From Diploptera punctata (lineage: Eukaryota; Arthropoda; Insecta; Blattodea; Blaberidae): 64,000 nt of DNA. The notes below the pieces were generated by a model. The model saw nothing but the letters and a program-made list of their open reading frames with translations, was not told the DNA's origin and made no database searches. Location: contig JASPKZ010001233.1 of assembly GCA_030220185.1 (NCBI GenBank), positions 1,604,001 to 1,668,000 on the forward strand, written 5' to 3'. Below, one piece after another: positions 10,336 to 22,530 of the stretch (position 1 is the first letter of the stretch; the number at the start of each line of letters is the position of its first letter). The translations under genes were made by a program, and so were the position numbers.

Positions 10336-13330
10336 TCTTACTTACTTACTTACTTACTTACTCACTGGCACTATCGAACCCGAAGGTTCATGGCCGCGCG
10401 GACATAAGCTCTCCATACATCCCTATCCTGAGCTAATGTTGTTCTCCCACCTCATTCTTGGTCTACCGACTGGGCGTTTTCCCTCTGGCTTTCCTACAAG
10501 AAGCTTCCATGCACGTCTTTCATTCCCCATACGCGCAAAATGTCCTGCCCATCGCAGTCTACGAGACTTAACTGTTCGTATTATATCTGGCTATCTATAA
10601 AGACCATGTAGTTCATTGTTATGTAGTCTTCTCCATTGACCTGTCTGTTCATCTCTCTTTGGTCCAAAAATTTTCCTAAGAACTTTATTCTCAGATACTC
10701 GTAATCTCCTTTCCTCCCTTAAAGTAACAGTCCATGTTTCGCACCCATATAATATAACTGGTAGAAGAGTAGTTTTATATATTTTCAGCTTAACGTTTTT
10801 TGAAAGGAGTTGGGGCATCAAAAGTCTCTGCAATGCATAATAGCATGCATTTCCAGAATTGAGCCTATGTTTAATTTCTTTGTGAATCTCATTCCTATTT
10901 GTGATTATTGTTCCTAGGTATTTGAATTCAGCCACTTCCTCAAAATTTCCCTCATTTCTCATTAGCTGTCCATTTCCATTATATACTGAATATCTACGTG
11001 TGACCATATATTTAGTTTTACTGATATTTACTTCCAGTCCTAATTTCTTAGTGTTACTCAATAGTGTGTGCGTGTTGGCCTTTAGTATCTCCTCACTATC
11101 GGCCAGTAGTACTACATCATCAGCATAAACTAACAGCTTATTAATACCATTCATTAAACAGTTGTAAGCCTTCTCATTCTCTAAGATTTAATGGCATGCT
11201 CTAGTACAAAATTTAAATAGTAGAGGAGATAGTGCATCTCCTTGCTTCAACCCATTCTGGATTTCAAAAGTGTCTGAAAACTGTTTGCCTGCATACACCC
11301 TACTCTTTGAGCCATTTAGACACATTCGTATAAGTCTAACTAACTTTTTAGGAATTCCGAACTCCAGCAGGACACTATACAACTTCTCCCTCTGAATTGA
11401 ATTATATGCTTTTTTGAAGTCTACATATAGTTGATGTACAGTACCATTATATTCCCATTTCTTCTCTAAAATCTGTCTTATACTGAAAATCTGATCTGTT
11501 GTAGACCTATTTCTTCTAAATGCACATTGATGATCTCCTAGAATGTCATCAATATAGGGAGTAAGTCTGCTTACTAATATATTTGTTAGAATTTTGTACG
11601 AAGTTGAAAGTAATGAGATGCCTCTGTAGTTGTTGCAATCAGTTTTATCTCCTTTCTTATAAATTGGTATGATAATTGATTCTTTCCATTCATCTGGAAG
11701 AGCTTCTTTTCCCAAATCATACTAAGCAACCAGCGTATCTTGTCCATCAATTTTTTCTCCCTGATTTTATCAGTTCTGCTGGGATCTCATCTGAACCTGA
11801 TGCTTTATACATCTTCAATTTTTCAATCGCCATTTCAACCTCTAATGCACTTGGCTCTGCGACTAGCATTCTGCTGTCTGTAACTTATCCTCCTCAATGT
11901 CCTGTTTCTGTATGTACATTTAATAGCTGATTAAAGTAACCTTCCATCTATTTAATATACTCCTAGAATCTGCAATCATATCCCCATTTTCATTCCGAAT
12001 TATGTTTGTTCTAGCCTGAAAACCCCTTCTTCTCTATAACTAATTCCCTGATATAATTCTCTAATGTTCCCTATTTTTTGCATTCATTTCAAGATTATTA
12101 ATCTTCTCTCTCAAATATTCCCTCTGTTACTCTTTAGTAACTAGGTGGTTTCACGTCTAACCTACCCAATTGCTCTAAATTTACCTCATTTGGCTCGTGT
12201 AACCATTTAATTTTTGCTAGCTTTCTTTTCTTACAATGTCGGCACATTCCTCATCAAACCATTTCTTGTTTTGATTTTTTTTAAACAACCAATGCTTTCT
12301 GATGCTGACAATTTAAATAGTATCTCTTATAGCCTCCCATTCTTTATTTATATCAGTTTCTTCTTCGTTTGCCACATTGTCATCTGAAGATTCCAGTACT
12401 TCAAATCTATTAGCAATTTTGATTTGGTATTCTTCTTGCCGCATTTCATCATTTTCAAGTTTTTTAATTCTATTTTACAGAATCATCTTTAGCGTTCGTT
12501 TTTGTTCCTCTCATAAGCGATAGCCGTTGTGTGATTTTCACTCTGACCAGATGATGATCCGAATTGCAGTCTGTCCCTTCTAACTGATCTAACATCAATG
12601 ATGCTACTGTGCCAGCGTTTATCCACTAATACATTATCTATCTGGTTCCGAGTTTCTCCATCTGGGGACGTCCAGGTGTATTTATGAATATCCTTATGCT
12701 GAAATGTTGTGCTCTTAACAATGAGATTCTTTGATGTGGCAATGTGACTAATCTAACCCCGTTGTCGTTACTATCTTCATGAAGACTGAATTTGCCTATT
12801 GTTGGTTTGAATATATCTTCCCGCCCCACTTTTGCATTAAAATCTCCTAAGACAATTTTCATATGATATCGTGAAAGGCTATCAAATAAGCATTCTAATT
12901 CTTCATAGAACTCATCCTTGATCTTGTCATCTTTATCTTCTGTGGGGCATGTACATTTACAATTATAAAATCATGTCGTTTACCCTTTAGAATTATGTAT
13001 GATATCCTATCACTAACAAATTTAATATCTCGGATAGCAGATAGGATCCTCCTTCTGACTAAAAAACCCGTTCCAAATGCAGGTCTTTCTGCACCCCCTT
13101 AGTATAATGCAAAGCTTCCTGATTCCTGACTACCTTCTCCTGGCCATCTAACTTCCTGTAAAGCAACTATATCCAAGGGCAATTTATCTAAATCCCGCGT
13201 TAATATCTCTAGTGCCCCGCTATTGTATAAAGTCCTAACATTCCATGTTCCTAGGAACATGTCCCTATGTTTGAGCCTTTGGCATGGGTTCCCTGAAGTA
13301 GTCCCCGCCCGGAGAACCGAATGGGGGACT
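10336..13330 (-). pseudogene. Nearly full-length non-LTR retrotransposon (LINE-A: APE endonuclease plus RT), antisense
   Basis: Read on the - strand from about 13300: a broken apurinic-type endonuclease (a TWNVRTLY-like start, then a QEVRW-like motif, and intact VLGDFNAKVGRE near 12860), a linker, RT blocks in 11188-11715 (IYKKGDKTDCNNYRGISLLS, NGLKQGDALSP), the catalytic YADDVVLLADS near 11130, then the C-terminal region to 10591 (LPVILYGCETWTV, RKIFGPKRDEQTGQWRRLHN). The 3' end (10339-10378 here) carries (TAAG)n after a gatagtgccagtgag motif. Many stops and frameshifts. EN and RT style is closest to RTE/BovB-type LINEs in my recollection. Confidence 0.88.
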
Positions 13331-13424
13331 ATTTGACCTCAGGAAAATTTTACCCCAGTTGAACCCATGTCCGCATTTCTTGACGGTTGTATTTTTACGG
13401 TGAAAGATCGTCACTCTGCGAGTC

Positions 13425-13690
13425 TAATTAAACAAGTAGATAAACAAAAGGAACTCATGGTTTGGGGAAAAAATCCACATTCAGAAAAACAAAGGAAAAC
13501 TTATGAACTTCGAAATTCCTGCAAATTCTTCCTGAGCCAGAGGTTCATTGGTCCACCAACAGAGGGAAGAAGAAGAGTTTCTTCCGATCGACATAACATC
13601 AGTCGCCAAAATAGTACTGATGATGAGACCATTATGGTCTCGAAATCGCGATCATACTTAGAAGATTTGTATGAGGAGAGGTAAGAAACC
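13425..13690 (+). pseudogene. Penelope-like element 3' end (GIY-YIG C-terminal region)
   Basis: The frame reads KQVDKQKELMVWGKNPHSEK and FIGPPTEGRRRVSSDRHNIS, then ends near a GAGGAGAGG sequence. Compare KELTVWEKIYIQ and NFEIPGEN in the copy at 41480-42235. It has no RT and no GIY-YIG motif itself, so it is 5'-truncated. It is inverted relative to 10009-10320. Confidence 0.7.
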
Positions 13691-13947
13691 TCATAGTGAT
13701 TAATTCCTGTAAAAGTTAAATAAAAAAAAACCTTAATATTCCTTATAATATGTTGCATTCTTAAATTTTAGTGCATAAAAATCTGTTCCCTAATAATTAG
13801 ACTATGTAATATAGCTGTTAGTTGTCGGCAATGACCAATAACCAAGATGGATTTGTCTGTTCTATGTATTATTGCAATGAATGGTACAAAAATACTATAA
13901 ATATTTTGTTTATGCTTTCTGACAATGAATGTATAATATGGTTGCAG

Positions 13948-14058
13948 GCAGATGCAACGTTGGTGATGGAGCAGCGTCACTTTGTGCGAGCGAGTTTGGA
14001 GTATGTGTTCCTGCTTCAGGAGGTGCAGGAGAGGAAGAAGTTTGAGTTTGTTGAAACT
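13948..14058 (+). CDS. Graf: Graf exon (first in window): BAR domain segment
   Basis: 37 codons, phase 0 at both ends, between a gttgcag acceptor and a gtaagt donor. The translation runs from [12 protein letters not shown] to KKFEFVET and contains [17 protein letters not shown], the hallmark of the last third of the GRAF/oligophrenin BAR domain (human ARHGAP26 has a very similar SLEYVFKVQEVQERKMF). It is a long amphipathic helix expected to form part of the crescent-shaped dimer that senses membrane curvature. The frame stays open upstream of the acceptor for some codons, but the sequence loses all similarity there, so the AG at 13946-13947 is the border. The preceding coding exon is not visible in the window. 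Confidence 0.92.
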
Positions 14059-14164
14059 GTAAGTTGTCATTAGTTTCTCTTTGTAAAGATTTCACACAGG
14101 CTTGAGAGACTTCACTTCATATTCTTTGTCACATTCAATTTTCATCTTGAACTTAGTTTGACCA

Positions 14165-14797
14165 ACATGCCCCAAATGGGAGTCAATGACCAATCACATT
14201 TCAATTAATTTTGTTTTACAACCAATGGCAGTCGTGTTTCACCTTGTCATTTATCGAATTCTGTTTACGTAAATAAAGAAAGCTCCTCTCTTTAAATATT
14301 CAGAACAGGTCAGAGCATTATTTTGCAGTGACTAACTCTCCAACAAATACATTGAATATAGCAAATAATGAACAGATTCCTTTGAACTACACATTTGATA
14401 ATTATGTGTTCTATATTTGTGTTTTTAAATATTGATTTTACGGAGTTGTTTCCTAAAAAAGTAATAACCTATAATGTTGGTTATAATATACAGTTTGATG
14501 TGTTTAATTTTTTTCTGCTTGGATGCATTCTTACAATATTATGATCCTATTTGGCAATAAATAATATGATCAAGTTGCAGTGATGAAAAAATGAAACATA
14601 ACCAAATATTTCTCATTTGTTTTTAAACATTGCTGTTTACATTAAATATATAAATATTTTTAAATAACTATATTTAAATAATGATTTGTGAGTAAACAGC
14701 TTAATTTTATTTGTTAAATAGTCCTAACAAATGCCACTCTTGATTTCCAAATTCTCTAGATAAATTGGAAATCATGAGTAGCATTACTTATGATAAT
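14165..14797 (+). repeat. Rep-H copy with deleted hairpin tip
   Basis: Begins acatgccccaaatgggagtc and ends gcattacttatgataa. Unlike the copies at 4845-6243 the terminal hairpin lacks its outer half (attctctagataaattggaa), as if the hairpin tip was skipped during copying or repair. It starts about 107 bp after the Graf exon at 13948-14058. Confidence 0.7.
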
Positions 14798-14854
14798 TAT
14801 TATGAGTTAAGCTGCTTTGGTTTGATAATTTAATTAATTAAATATTGCTAATGT

Positions 14855-15050
14855 CTAAAGTAATGGACCAAAGAGGGATGAACAGACAAAGTAAATGAAA
14901 AAAAAAACTACGTGTTTACGGGAAACGAGACCTAAAAAGAAGAGTTACATCTCATAAACTGTGATGGGCAGGGCGTTAGGCATGAATGGGGAATGAAATA
15001 AGGACATGGAAGCATACAGGTAGACTTGAAATAAATGGGAGATTATTATG
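14855..15050 (+). pseudogene. Decayed LINE-A C-terminal fragment
   Basis: aatggaccaaagagggatga and ctgtgatgggcagggcgtta echo the GPKRDEQ and LRWAGHV segments of LINE-A; heavily degraded. Confidence 0.55.
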
Positions 15051-16400
15051 TAATTACTTATTTTTTCCTTCATATTTTCATTCATAATAACTGAAAATTT
15101 TGATAATTCACATAAATCTAGACCATACTCTAGTTTGATATTACATTATTTTTACATATTTTATCTAATACATATTTATTAGAATATTACTTTCTTTTTA
15201 CATAAAATTATCTTGAATTGTAAGTTCACAACATTTTTTGTAGACATTGCTAAGAAGCAGGTAAAAGTTCTGTATGATTTATTCTCAACTCTGGAAACTT
15301 ATAGGTTTTTTCATGTCTAGAAAATACTCGATATTTAATATTAAATTTATCACTTCTCACTCAATGACAAATTAAATTTGAAGAGAAAAATACTGTTGCT
15401 CTTATGGGAATGCTGATGCCACTTGATGCTTCAGACTGAGTGACAGAAATGGAAATATAATTATCTCCAAGTTTCGTTGAAAGAGGATGGTTCAATGGCA
15501 TCTCCTCTACCCACTGTTCTGGTAAATGAGTTCACCCCCTAACTTTATTAAATATATGGGTGATAATTATATGTTTCATAATTGTATTTTTTCCATAAAT
15601 TGGGCACCAATCTTGTAGGCAAAGTTGTAGGTGAAACTATTTAACTAAATTATTTATTTAAAATAAATTAACTGATAAATCAATCTCCCATAAAAGGACG
15701 TGTTTATTAGCAAGAATTGCTCCATAAGAGCATGCTATTTTCCAGATGTGAAAAGCCTTATAGATTGTAGTCGTATCAGAACCACTGTTTCATTATCCTC
15801 TGTCTAGTCAATCCTGCTGAAATTCTTTTGAACTTGGTCTCCTCATCTCTGCTTATCTCTTGGTCTCTTTCCTCCTAATCTAAATTCTTATTCTTCCAGA
15901 ATTCATTCTGTTAACGTGACTATCAGGCCTCAGAAAGAAAGATAATCACTGTTACATATCTGAATATCTTAATTGTGATATTATGTAACAGTAAGATTTT
16001 AAGCATCTCAAAATAATAAAAAAAAACAATAAGTTTTTTTAAACAAGTCTTTCTTGGAATGCAAAATAAATTATAAAATTATGAAAAAAATGTTCAGTTT
16101 TCTCAAGCCTGTTTTGATGTTTAATTGATGAAGATCTTGCAAGACTATTGAATCACCATTCTTAACATTCAGTACATGAAACAACTGGTAATGTAGCTTT
16201 CTGTGCCATTGCAATAAGTTTCTTGTCATTTTAATTTCATAATTTTCCTTTAAAAGTCTATAATGATATTTACAAGTATGTTGAAAATTATAAGTTGAAT
16301 TAGACATGATGTATTATATGGATAGTAGAGTTTTCTTTTTTTTTTTTAATTAAAACTGTTGTGGATAAAATAAAAAGTTTATTCCAATTAATATAAAAAT
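15051..16400. other. Intronic sequence, nothing firmly recognised
   Basis: AT-rich. 15830-15915 (cttggtctcctcatctctgc) resembles the antisense end of a LINE but is too short to assign. Confidence 0.4.
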
Positions 16401-16535
16401 ACCGAGCGAGTTGGCTGAAGTAGAAGTATTAGAGACTATAATTATTATGAGTTACGGATTTAGACTCACCTCATATTTTAAAAAAAAATAGAGACTATTT
16501 GAGAGATCATGGGTTCAAACCCCATTTCTGATCAC
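16401..16535 (+). mobile_element. tRNA-derived SINE split by a short PLE-end insertion
   Basis: The head accgagcgagttggctgaag (box A) and box B gggttcaaacccc (about 16511) are separated by 16439-16489. That insert carries tttagactcacctcatattt, a PLE hairpin end (same wording at 40351), and an A-rich tail, and is flanked by the 9-bp duplication tagagacta (16430-16438 and 16490-16498). Confidence 0.65.
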
Positions 16536-16810
16536 CATCATTAAAGTTTTTTCATGATTTTCTTCAGTTGTTAAGGCATATCTTGGGTTGGAATTTCATT
16601 ATCAGGATCCATTTCATCATAATTACTATTTCACATTGGCAGTTGAAAGAAGTAGGCGCAATTTGATCTTAGATGGGAAACTGTCTATAAATAAGTAGAT
16701 CATTAAAATATATAAAATATAATATTTTTAGTAAATATTTGGAAAATATTTGTAGTATATTTAATGAAATTTGGCCATTTTATTTTGAGGAAATACATGT
16801 ATTGATAAAA

Positions 16811-17060
16811 TAAGGTAGGTCTGTACATCTTACCTCATAAAAAGTTGAGCTCTTTTGGACATTTCGATGTTATATCTAAATATTAATACTTTCCAATACT
16901 GGACAATATTATTTTGAAAAGAAAAATTAATGCCTGACCTGGGACTTGGGCTGTGGTTTAAGTCCCAGCTCAGGTATTAATTTTTTCTTTTCAAAAGAAC
17001 TCAACTTTTTATGTGGTAAAATGTTACATATTCACCTTGTTTATTAAGAAAAACCTCATA
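16811..17060. mobile_element. Palindromic PLE-type hairpin with a nested palindromic tRNA element
   Basis: Outer arms: atcttacctcataaaaagtt at the left and aactttttatgtggtaaaat at the right, followed by a tail aacctcataatgttacttc. The same family is at 61175-61340. Between them, 16914-16994 is itself a palindrome (ttgaaaagaaaaattaatgc ... gtattaattttttcttttcaa) carrying a box-B-like aagtcccag. Confidence 0.7.
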
Positions 17061-18165
17061 ATGTTACTTCTTATTGTAATTTATTAATAATACATGCAGT
17101 TTTTAAATTGATTGGAATGTGGTGTGCACACCACTTAAAACTTATATTTTTGTTCTTATGAGTGTATAATAGCAATGCATGCAAGAGGGTTAAGCATTGA
17201 AGATGGCCAAGATAGTAGGCTTTGGAGGTTTGGCAGGGAAGACGGCAGTAGCTGTAAACAAAACCCGAAGATAGATAGATGAGTCTATAATAAATAATGG
17301 GACATAAAAAAAAAACATTTTGTTCGTGCTAACAAGTAGAAGCTGGGATTAGATTTATAAGGCTGCATTTCATATAAAGATTCACTGCTTTCTTTGTTTG
17401 AATCCAAGCATTTTATACCATCTTCTTTTTTTTTTTTCTGATACTTCTAATGTGATTCATATGTTTCATAGGATAAAAGTAGAGACTTTTGTTATTTATT
17501 ATTATATTAAAAAAGACAATAAGTTATCTAGTTAGGAAATTTAAAATAAGATTCTACTTCCATTTAATTTGGAATTTTTTATTACATATATTTAGTTGCA
17601 TTACCAGTTAAAATACAAGCTTTTGTATTCTACATTTATTGTTTATTTTTATTTTTTTTATCGGCACACAGATACATATTGTTTTCACAAAACTAAAAAC
17701 CAATTTTGTTGCATGTTTTTGTTTTAAAGCTGATGGAAGACATGGAAAGGTATGGTTTGTAATTTTACATGTTTGCCCTTTCCAAGTTCCTGTAGTGCAT
17801 CTTTTCCAATTTTTTATTTCAGAGAAGGGTGATTAATGTGTTTAATTTTTAGTGAAATGCAACTGGTGTTTTAGGATTTCTAGAACCTGTTTTGAGAATG
17901 ATGATTTGTTACTTTATTGATTATGTTTTATGAATGAAGGATCCTAGTAGTGCCCTGTTCATTTAATATTTAAATGCTCATTTTAATTTCAGGCATTAAT
18001 CATTTTATACAATAATTATATTATCTCTACTATTTACACATCATAAGTAAACAAATGACTCTATTAGATAAATAGACGAATGTAGATATCTGAAACCAAT
18101 TAAATATGTACAATTTAAATGAAAAAATCAAAGAAAACTAGTATCAACATATTTTAAGAATAAAA
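17061..18165. other. Intronic sequence, nothing recognised
   Basis: AT-rich, no repeat family or exon assigned. Confidence 0.5.
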
Positions 18166-18169
18166 AAAA

Positions 18170-18600
18170 AATTAAACTACAGACCAAGAGGATTATCATC
18201 AAGTTGGGAGACCAAAAACAAGATGGGTATGGTAAAGAGATCCCACTACAGACCTTGGGAGGCTTTGGGGTAGGACATCTTTCTAGACAATTAATAAGAG
18301 ATGTCAGCCAAGTTGTCATTCCTGCATAATGGCCGCCTTTACCCCCAGAACAAATGTCTGATGCTCATTTCCATTAGAGGCTGAGTTAACCCCAGGGTTA
18401 CTGTGCTGCCAGATGTTTTTGACCAGTTTAAAAATCCTGTCCCCTCCGAGACTTGAACCTCCAAATTCCAGCTATAGCATATTGCCTTAACCAGCTATAC
18501 TATGGCATGCCCCCAGAACAAGATGGGGCAATATGTTTAAATGAGGACAGATTAAGTCAAAGGGCCTTCACCTTGTGGAAGAAGAAGTAAACAACATATC
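18170..18600 (+). pseudogene. LINE 3' end split by a SINE
   Basis: 18170-18353 reads in part LNYRPRGLSSSWETKNKMGM, a LINE C-terminal Pro-Arg-Gly block. It continues after the SINE at 18354-18509 as LNEDRLSQRAFTLWKKK and a gaagaagaag tail near 18580. Confidence 0.55.
18354..18509 (-). mobile_element. tRNA-headed SINE, family S3, with 12-bp TSD
   Basis: Flanked by cccccagaacaa at 18342-18353 and 18510-18521. The right end in antisense reads as a tRNA-like head (complement of gagacttgaacctcc gives box B). Related to 57678-58023 and 61351-61686, which are longer. Confidence 0.75.
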
Positions 18601-18954
18601 ACATGATGGATGAAACAGTTTTCAAAATTCCATACAATCCAAATATTTGTAAAATAATTGTGTGTTTGTATGTCTGTGCGTATTCCAATGCCATCTTCTG
18701 CACTCTTTGTGCTTTTGATTCCACATCAGTGAATAGATGGCTTTAATATGAAGTAAAAATGAAATAAATCTTAATTTTAAGTAAAATAATAAAGAAGACG
18801 CATCACACCCAAGAAAGATTTCTATTTTCAATTTATGCACCACTTCAACAGACTATTTTATGTAGATGATGTGCTCTTGTATTGTGTATACGAAGAGTGT
18901 AGGATGAGTGTATATTTAAGTGTATGTGTTTTGTGAAATGTGAGGGATGATGAT

Positions 18955-19125
18955 GAAGAGAAGGGATGACCACCATCCAGATACTTTCTCGCCAGCAAAT
19001 CCACTAACTCCGAGCCCCAAGATTGAAAATTTTACAATTAGAATTTCCAACTCTGCTGGGTATCGAATCTGGACTCACTAGTCAGGAAGCAGTATGCTGT
19101 CACCTGAGTTAGAATGGTTGACTTA
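18955..19125 (-). mobile_element. Possible tRNA-derived SINE, antisense
   Basis: The complement of gggtatcgaatctggactca gives a box-B-like sequence, followed outward by a tRNA-like head region. No TSD found. Confidence 0.4.
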
Positions 19126-19424
19126 CTTATAAAATTAATGTATTTATTTATTTATTTTTAATGGTTCAGATATAGTAATAAAAATTACAAAGAATGGTCT
19201 TCAATTGCAATCAATCACAAAAAAATTGTGGCTATTCTATACCACCAGTGAATATTCGATCAGAAAACAAGTGACTTTTAACTTTGTAATGTGATAACAC
19301 ACGTTCCTGCTAGGGCCAATTGCCAACATAATGCTCACATATAAGGGGATTCTATCCCAAGAATCCACCTACATAAGTGGGCAAATTAGGGGAGAAGTCC
19401 ATCTGAGTTTCTACAAGTAGTTTA

Positions 19425-19575
19425 CCAAAGAAAAATCTTACATAATTTTCTGAGAGGAAGGAGAGATTTAGGACGTCCTCGGAAGAGATGGTCTTAGATC
19501 TGTTAGTGAAGACGGAACAGGCAATCAATGCCTAAACCAGGAAGTGAAGATAAAGAAGAAGTTAGGATGAGAAAA
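19425..19575 (+). pseudogene. LINE-B 3' end
   Basis: Reads RKILHNFLRGRRDLGRPRKR then WS and a stop, followed by a 3' sequence (tgttagtgaagacggaacag) also found next to the LINE copy at 25979, and an aagaagaag tail. Confidence 0.7.
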
Positions 19576-19843
19576 TAGGCAAATTAGTGTTGGTTTGGAT
19601 AAGTTAGGATGAGAGAAAGGGCAAGTTAGTATACCAGATTATTTATCATTTACTTGTTTGTTAGCAGGTTTTTTGTGGTAAGTTGGCTATACTGTCTGAA
19701 CAATGACTAATACACAAGTTGGCTATACTATTTGAGCAATGACTAATTCACATTTTATGTTGCAAATATGCTGATTTTAGGTTACTTTGAGCTCAACTTC
19801 TCAATTTATTTTAAGGCATTTTATATATTTTTTGGAAAAAAAT

Positions 19844-19890
<47 letters not shown>

Positions 19891-21026
19891 AAGTAATTAA
19901 TCACATACTGCAGCAATAAATTGTGTATCTTTCCATTTTTTTTTTAAATTTATGATGATGGCATAAAATCTCCAAAATTGTCATTGAAAAATGAAAAAAA
20001 TCAATTTTATAAAACATCCAAGGTTTTGAACTGTTAATTATGAGCAGTGTTTGTTTACTTCAAGAATATTTACGTTGTAAGATATTAAATAGTTAATGTT
20101 TTCTCCAAAAAAATATGAATTATTATGCAGCTGTTAGGATTCTGAAATATGACTGTTATTAGCTGCCATGATACCGGATGATGATGATGATTAACATTAT
20201 CTAATGAGCATATTCCCATATTCACATTTCTATTTTGTGGTAAAAATGATCCCATTTTTATTCATTCTGAAGAAAAAAAACACAGTTTTACCTATCAATA
20301 AGTAAGCTGTAGTAGAAGTCAAGTTTAACTGCAAGTGCTTATATTTAATTAAAATAGATATTGTTATATTTAATTCATGGGGAATTCACTGAATAGGGAA
20401 CGAAGAAGCATGTATCTCATTTTTATGGTGACTGTCATTTTATGGGGATATCCACATTTAGTTTGCTACTCTCAAATATAATAAAATTAATTTAATATTT
20501 AAAATGGAAATGTGGCTAAACTTTACAACACGTGACATGACTTTTTAAATTCCTTCATAAACTCCTGTCAAATTTTATTCTTAGGGTGTCATTTTTCATA
20601 TTATTTCCCTCCATTTACAATAATTTTTACATGTTTTCTATTGATTATTTGAATATATTTTTTCATGATATTGAACTACATGAAGATGTGGCAGCCATAT
20701 TGATTTTAACGAATATTCTGTGTTCCAGTGCAGCCAATATAGAGTCAGTACTAATTACCTTACACTAAATAAAATCAGCGTGCATTCTTTCGCAGGTTAG
20801 AGTACTTAAATTGTGTTAGGTTGGTCCTTCACAGGTTAGATTACTTAAATTGCATTAGGTTAGCTTTTAGGTTCATTGGCAATGCGAGTTCAAATATCAT
20901 GTATATGTTAGTTGTATCCCATGATTCCATAGCATAAACCACTTTGCGTCTGTTGGTGCATGCACATGGTGTATGGTTGAAACTTAGAAACATTTTTTTC
21001 TTGTCACATGTTGTAAAGTATTTCCT
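19576..21026. other. Intronic sequence with simple repeats
   Basis: Contains two diverged tandem duplications (19555-19640, aagttaggatgagaa; 19680-19745, agttggctatact), a (TA)n tract at 19848-19887, and a 52-bp tandem duplication at 20790-20870 (aggttagagtacttaaattg). No coding sequence recognised. Confidence 0.6.
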
Positions 21027-21184
21027 AAAATTCTTATCACCTCACCTCACATCCTGTCTTCAAATTAAGCAGTACTCCTGGACGACAGAATATTGGTCAT
21101 GTAATTACTGAAGATGTAACCACTAAGGTTACGAAACCAGTCTAATTAGAAGACAGGATATGAGGTGAGGTGATTAGAATTTTA
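21027..21184. mobile_element. PLE-type hairpin element
   Basis: Arms attcttatcacctcacctca and its complement near 21160-21184 (tgaggtgaggtgattagaat), with matching atcctgtcttc / gaagacaggat inside. About 35-40 bp of strong stem. Confidence 0.7.
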
Positions 21185-22009
21185 TTTCAAACTATATTTA
21201 AGAAATTGTTTAGTTTTACATTATTATTAATTTATAGCTACATACACTCTTCAATTCTCTTAATGAATTTAATATTAAACACACTCTTTTTTCATCTACT
21301 TTTCAAGGAATGAAGCAACATTGGTTGAAAAATATCTGATCATGAAATTTTGCATTTAGCATTTGTTTACTTATTGTGTTTAGATGGATTATAGTAATTC
21401 ATTCTTTGATACAAGATGACAGTAAGATGTATTTTATAATTAAAGAAAATTCATTGTAATCTAAAGTCTGAATTACAAGTCATTATGCTTCACAGTGCAT
21501 CACATCCTTGTTCAGTTTTCTTTTATTATATTTTAATAATTTTTCCTAATATTAAATAAACTTTTAATTTATTCTTCCTACTGTCTTGATATATCTCACA
21601 TTTAATACTCTTTTGTCCAAGATTAAAGATGTATATAGATATATGCCTTTGTTTTAATAGAAGATTTTTTTACAGACATATGATTTGATACAAATATAGT
21701 TCATATTTTACAGATTGATTATTATTGAGAGCAATATTTTTAAGTAATCTTTTTCAATGTACTAAGAAATGTTGGTGTTCATAATTTCTCAATATTGTTA
21801 ATTTTGTACAACCCATTGGTTTTCAACTTTTTGACTTCATCTCTCCCTTTTACACTACAACTATTTCCATGGTTCCCTTATGGAGTATCTGGTAAAATCT
21901 GGTGAAACTTTGAAATTTAGCCTAACCTTTGTTTTTAAGAGGGGGGCTTTGGAAAGGCCTTTAAAATTTAACTGTAATGTATTTTAATTCAAATGGACAA
22001 TACACAAGG

Positions 22010-22330
22010 AAGTACAATAATAATAATAATAATAATAATAATTTATTTATATATTGATTTTCAATGTTTACACAACTTTCTATGCCTAAAGCTTCATTTT
22101 CATTTTCTATTTGTCCCTATCCTTCCACTCCATGCCCCCCAGTCCTCTGTTCTCATTCCAGTTCTTATCTCTTGGATCTATGAGTTTCGAGGTCTTCCTT
22201 TCTTTCTTCTTCCAGATGGACACCATTCCAATATTTTTCTGGGTAACCTTTCTTCTTGAATTCATCGTACATGCCCATACCAATTTAATTGCTTATATCT
22301 TTTGTCATCTACTATTGAATATTTGATTTT
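22010..22330 (-). pseudogene. Antisense LINE 3' end with (AAT)n tail
   Basis: The - strand reads WKKKERKTSKLIDPRDKNWN then ENRGLGG, a LINE-like C-terminus, and ends at an (ATA)n tract at 22016-22041. A diverged second copy lies at 36290-36475 with the same (AAT)n neighbourhood. Confidence 0.5.
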
Positions 22331-22389
22331 TTTTTCTCATATGATATTATTTCTTATTTTTTCCAATTTTGAACATTGGATGATGATGA

Positions 22390-22390
<1 letters not shown>

Positions 22391-22462
<72 letters not shown>

Positions 22463-22530
22463 TTATCTGGCACAATTAAGAGTTTAAAGCCTTGCCTACT
22501 ACTCAACCAGATTAGATCAAATTTACAATA
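22391..22530. repeat. (ATT)n microsatellite followed by interspersed repeat
   Basis: ATT repeated to about 22463, then tttatctggcacaattaaga and gccttgcctactactcaacc. The same arrangement is seen at 44877-44960 (AAT repeat, tttacctggcagagttaagg, ccactcaacca), so the microsatellite belongs to a repeat family. Confidence 0.65.

Noticed and set aside
17725..17760. Possible Graf microexon (aag before ctgatggaagacatggaaag and a gta after)
   Set aside because: The flanking exons already join perfectly in phase and in family alignment; nothing is missing at this point.
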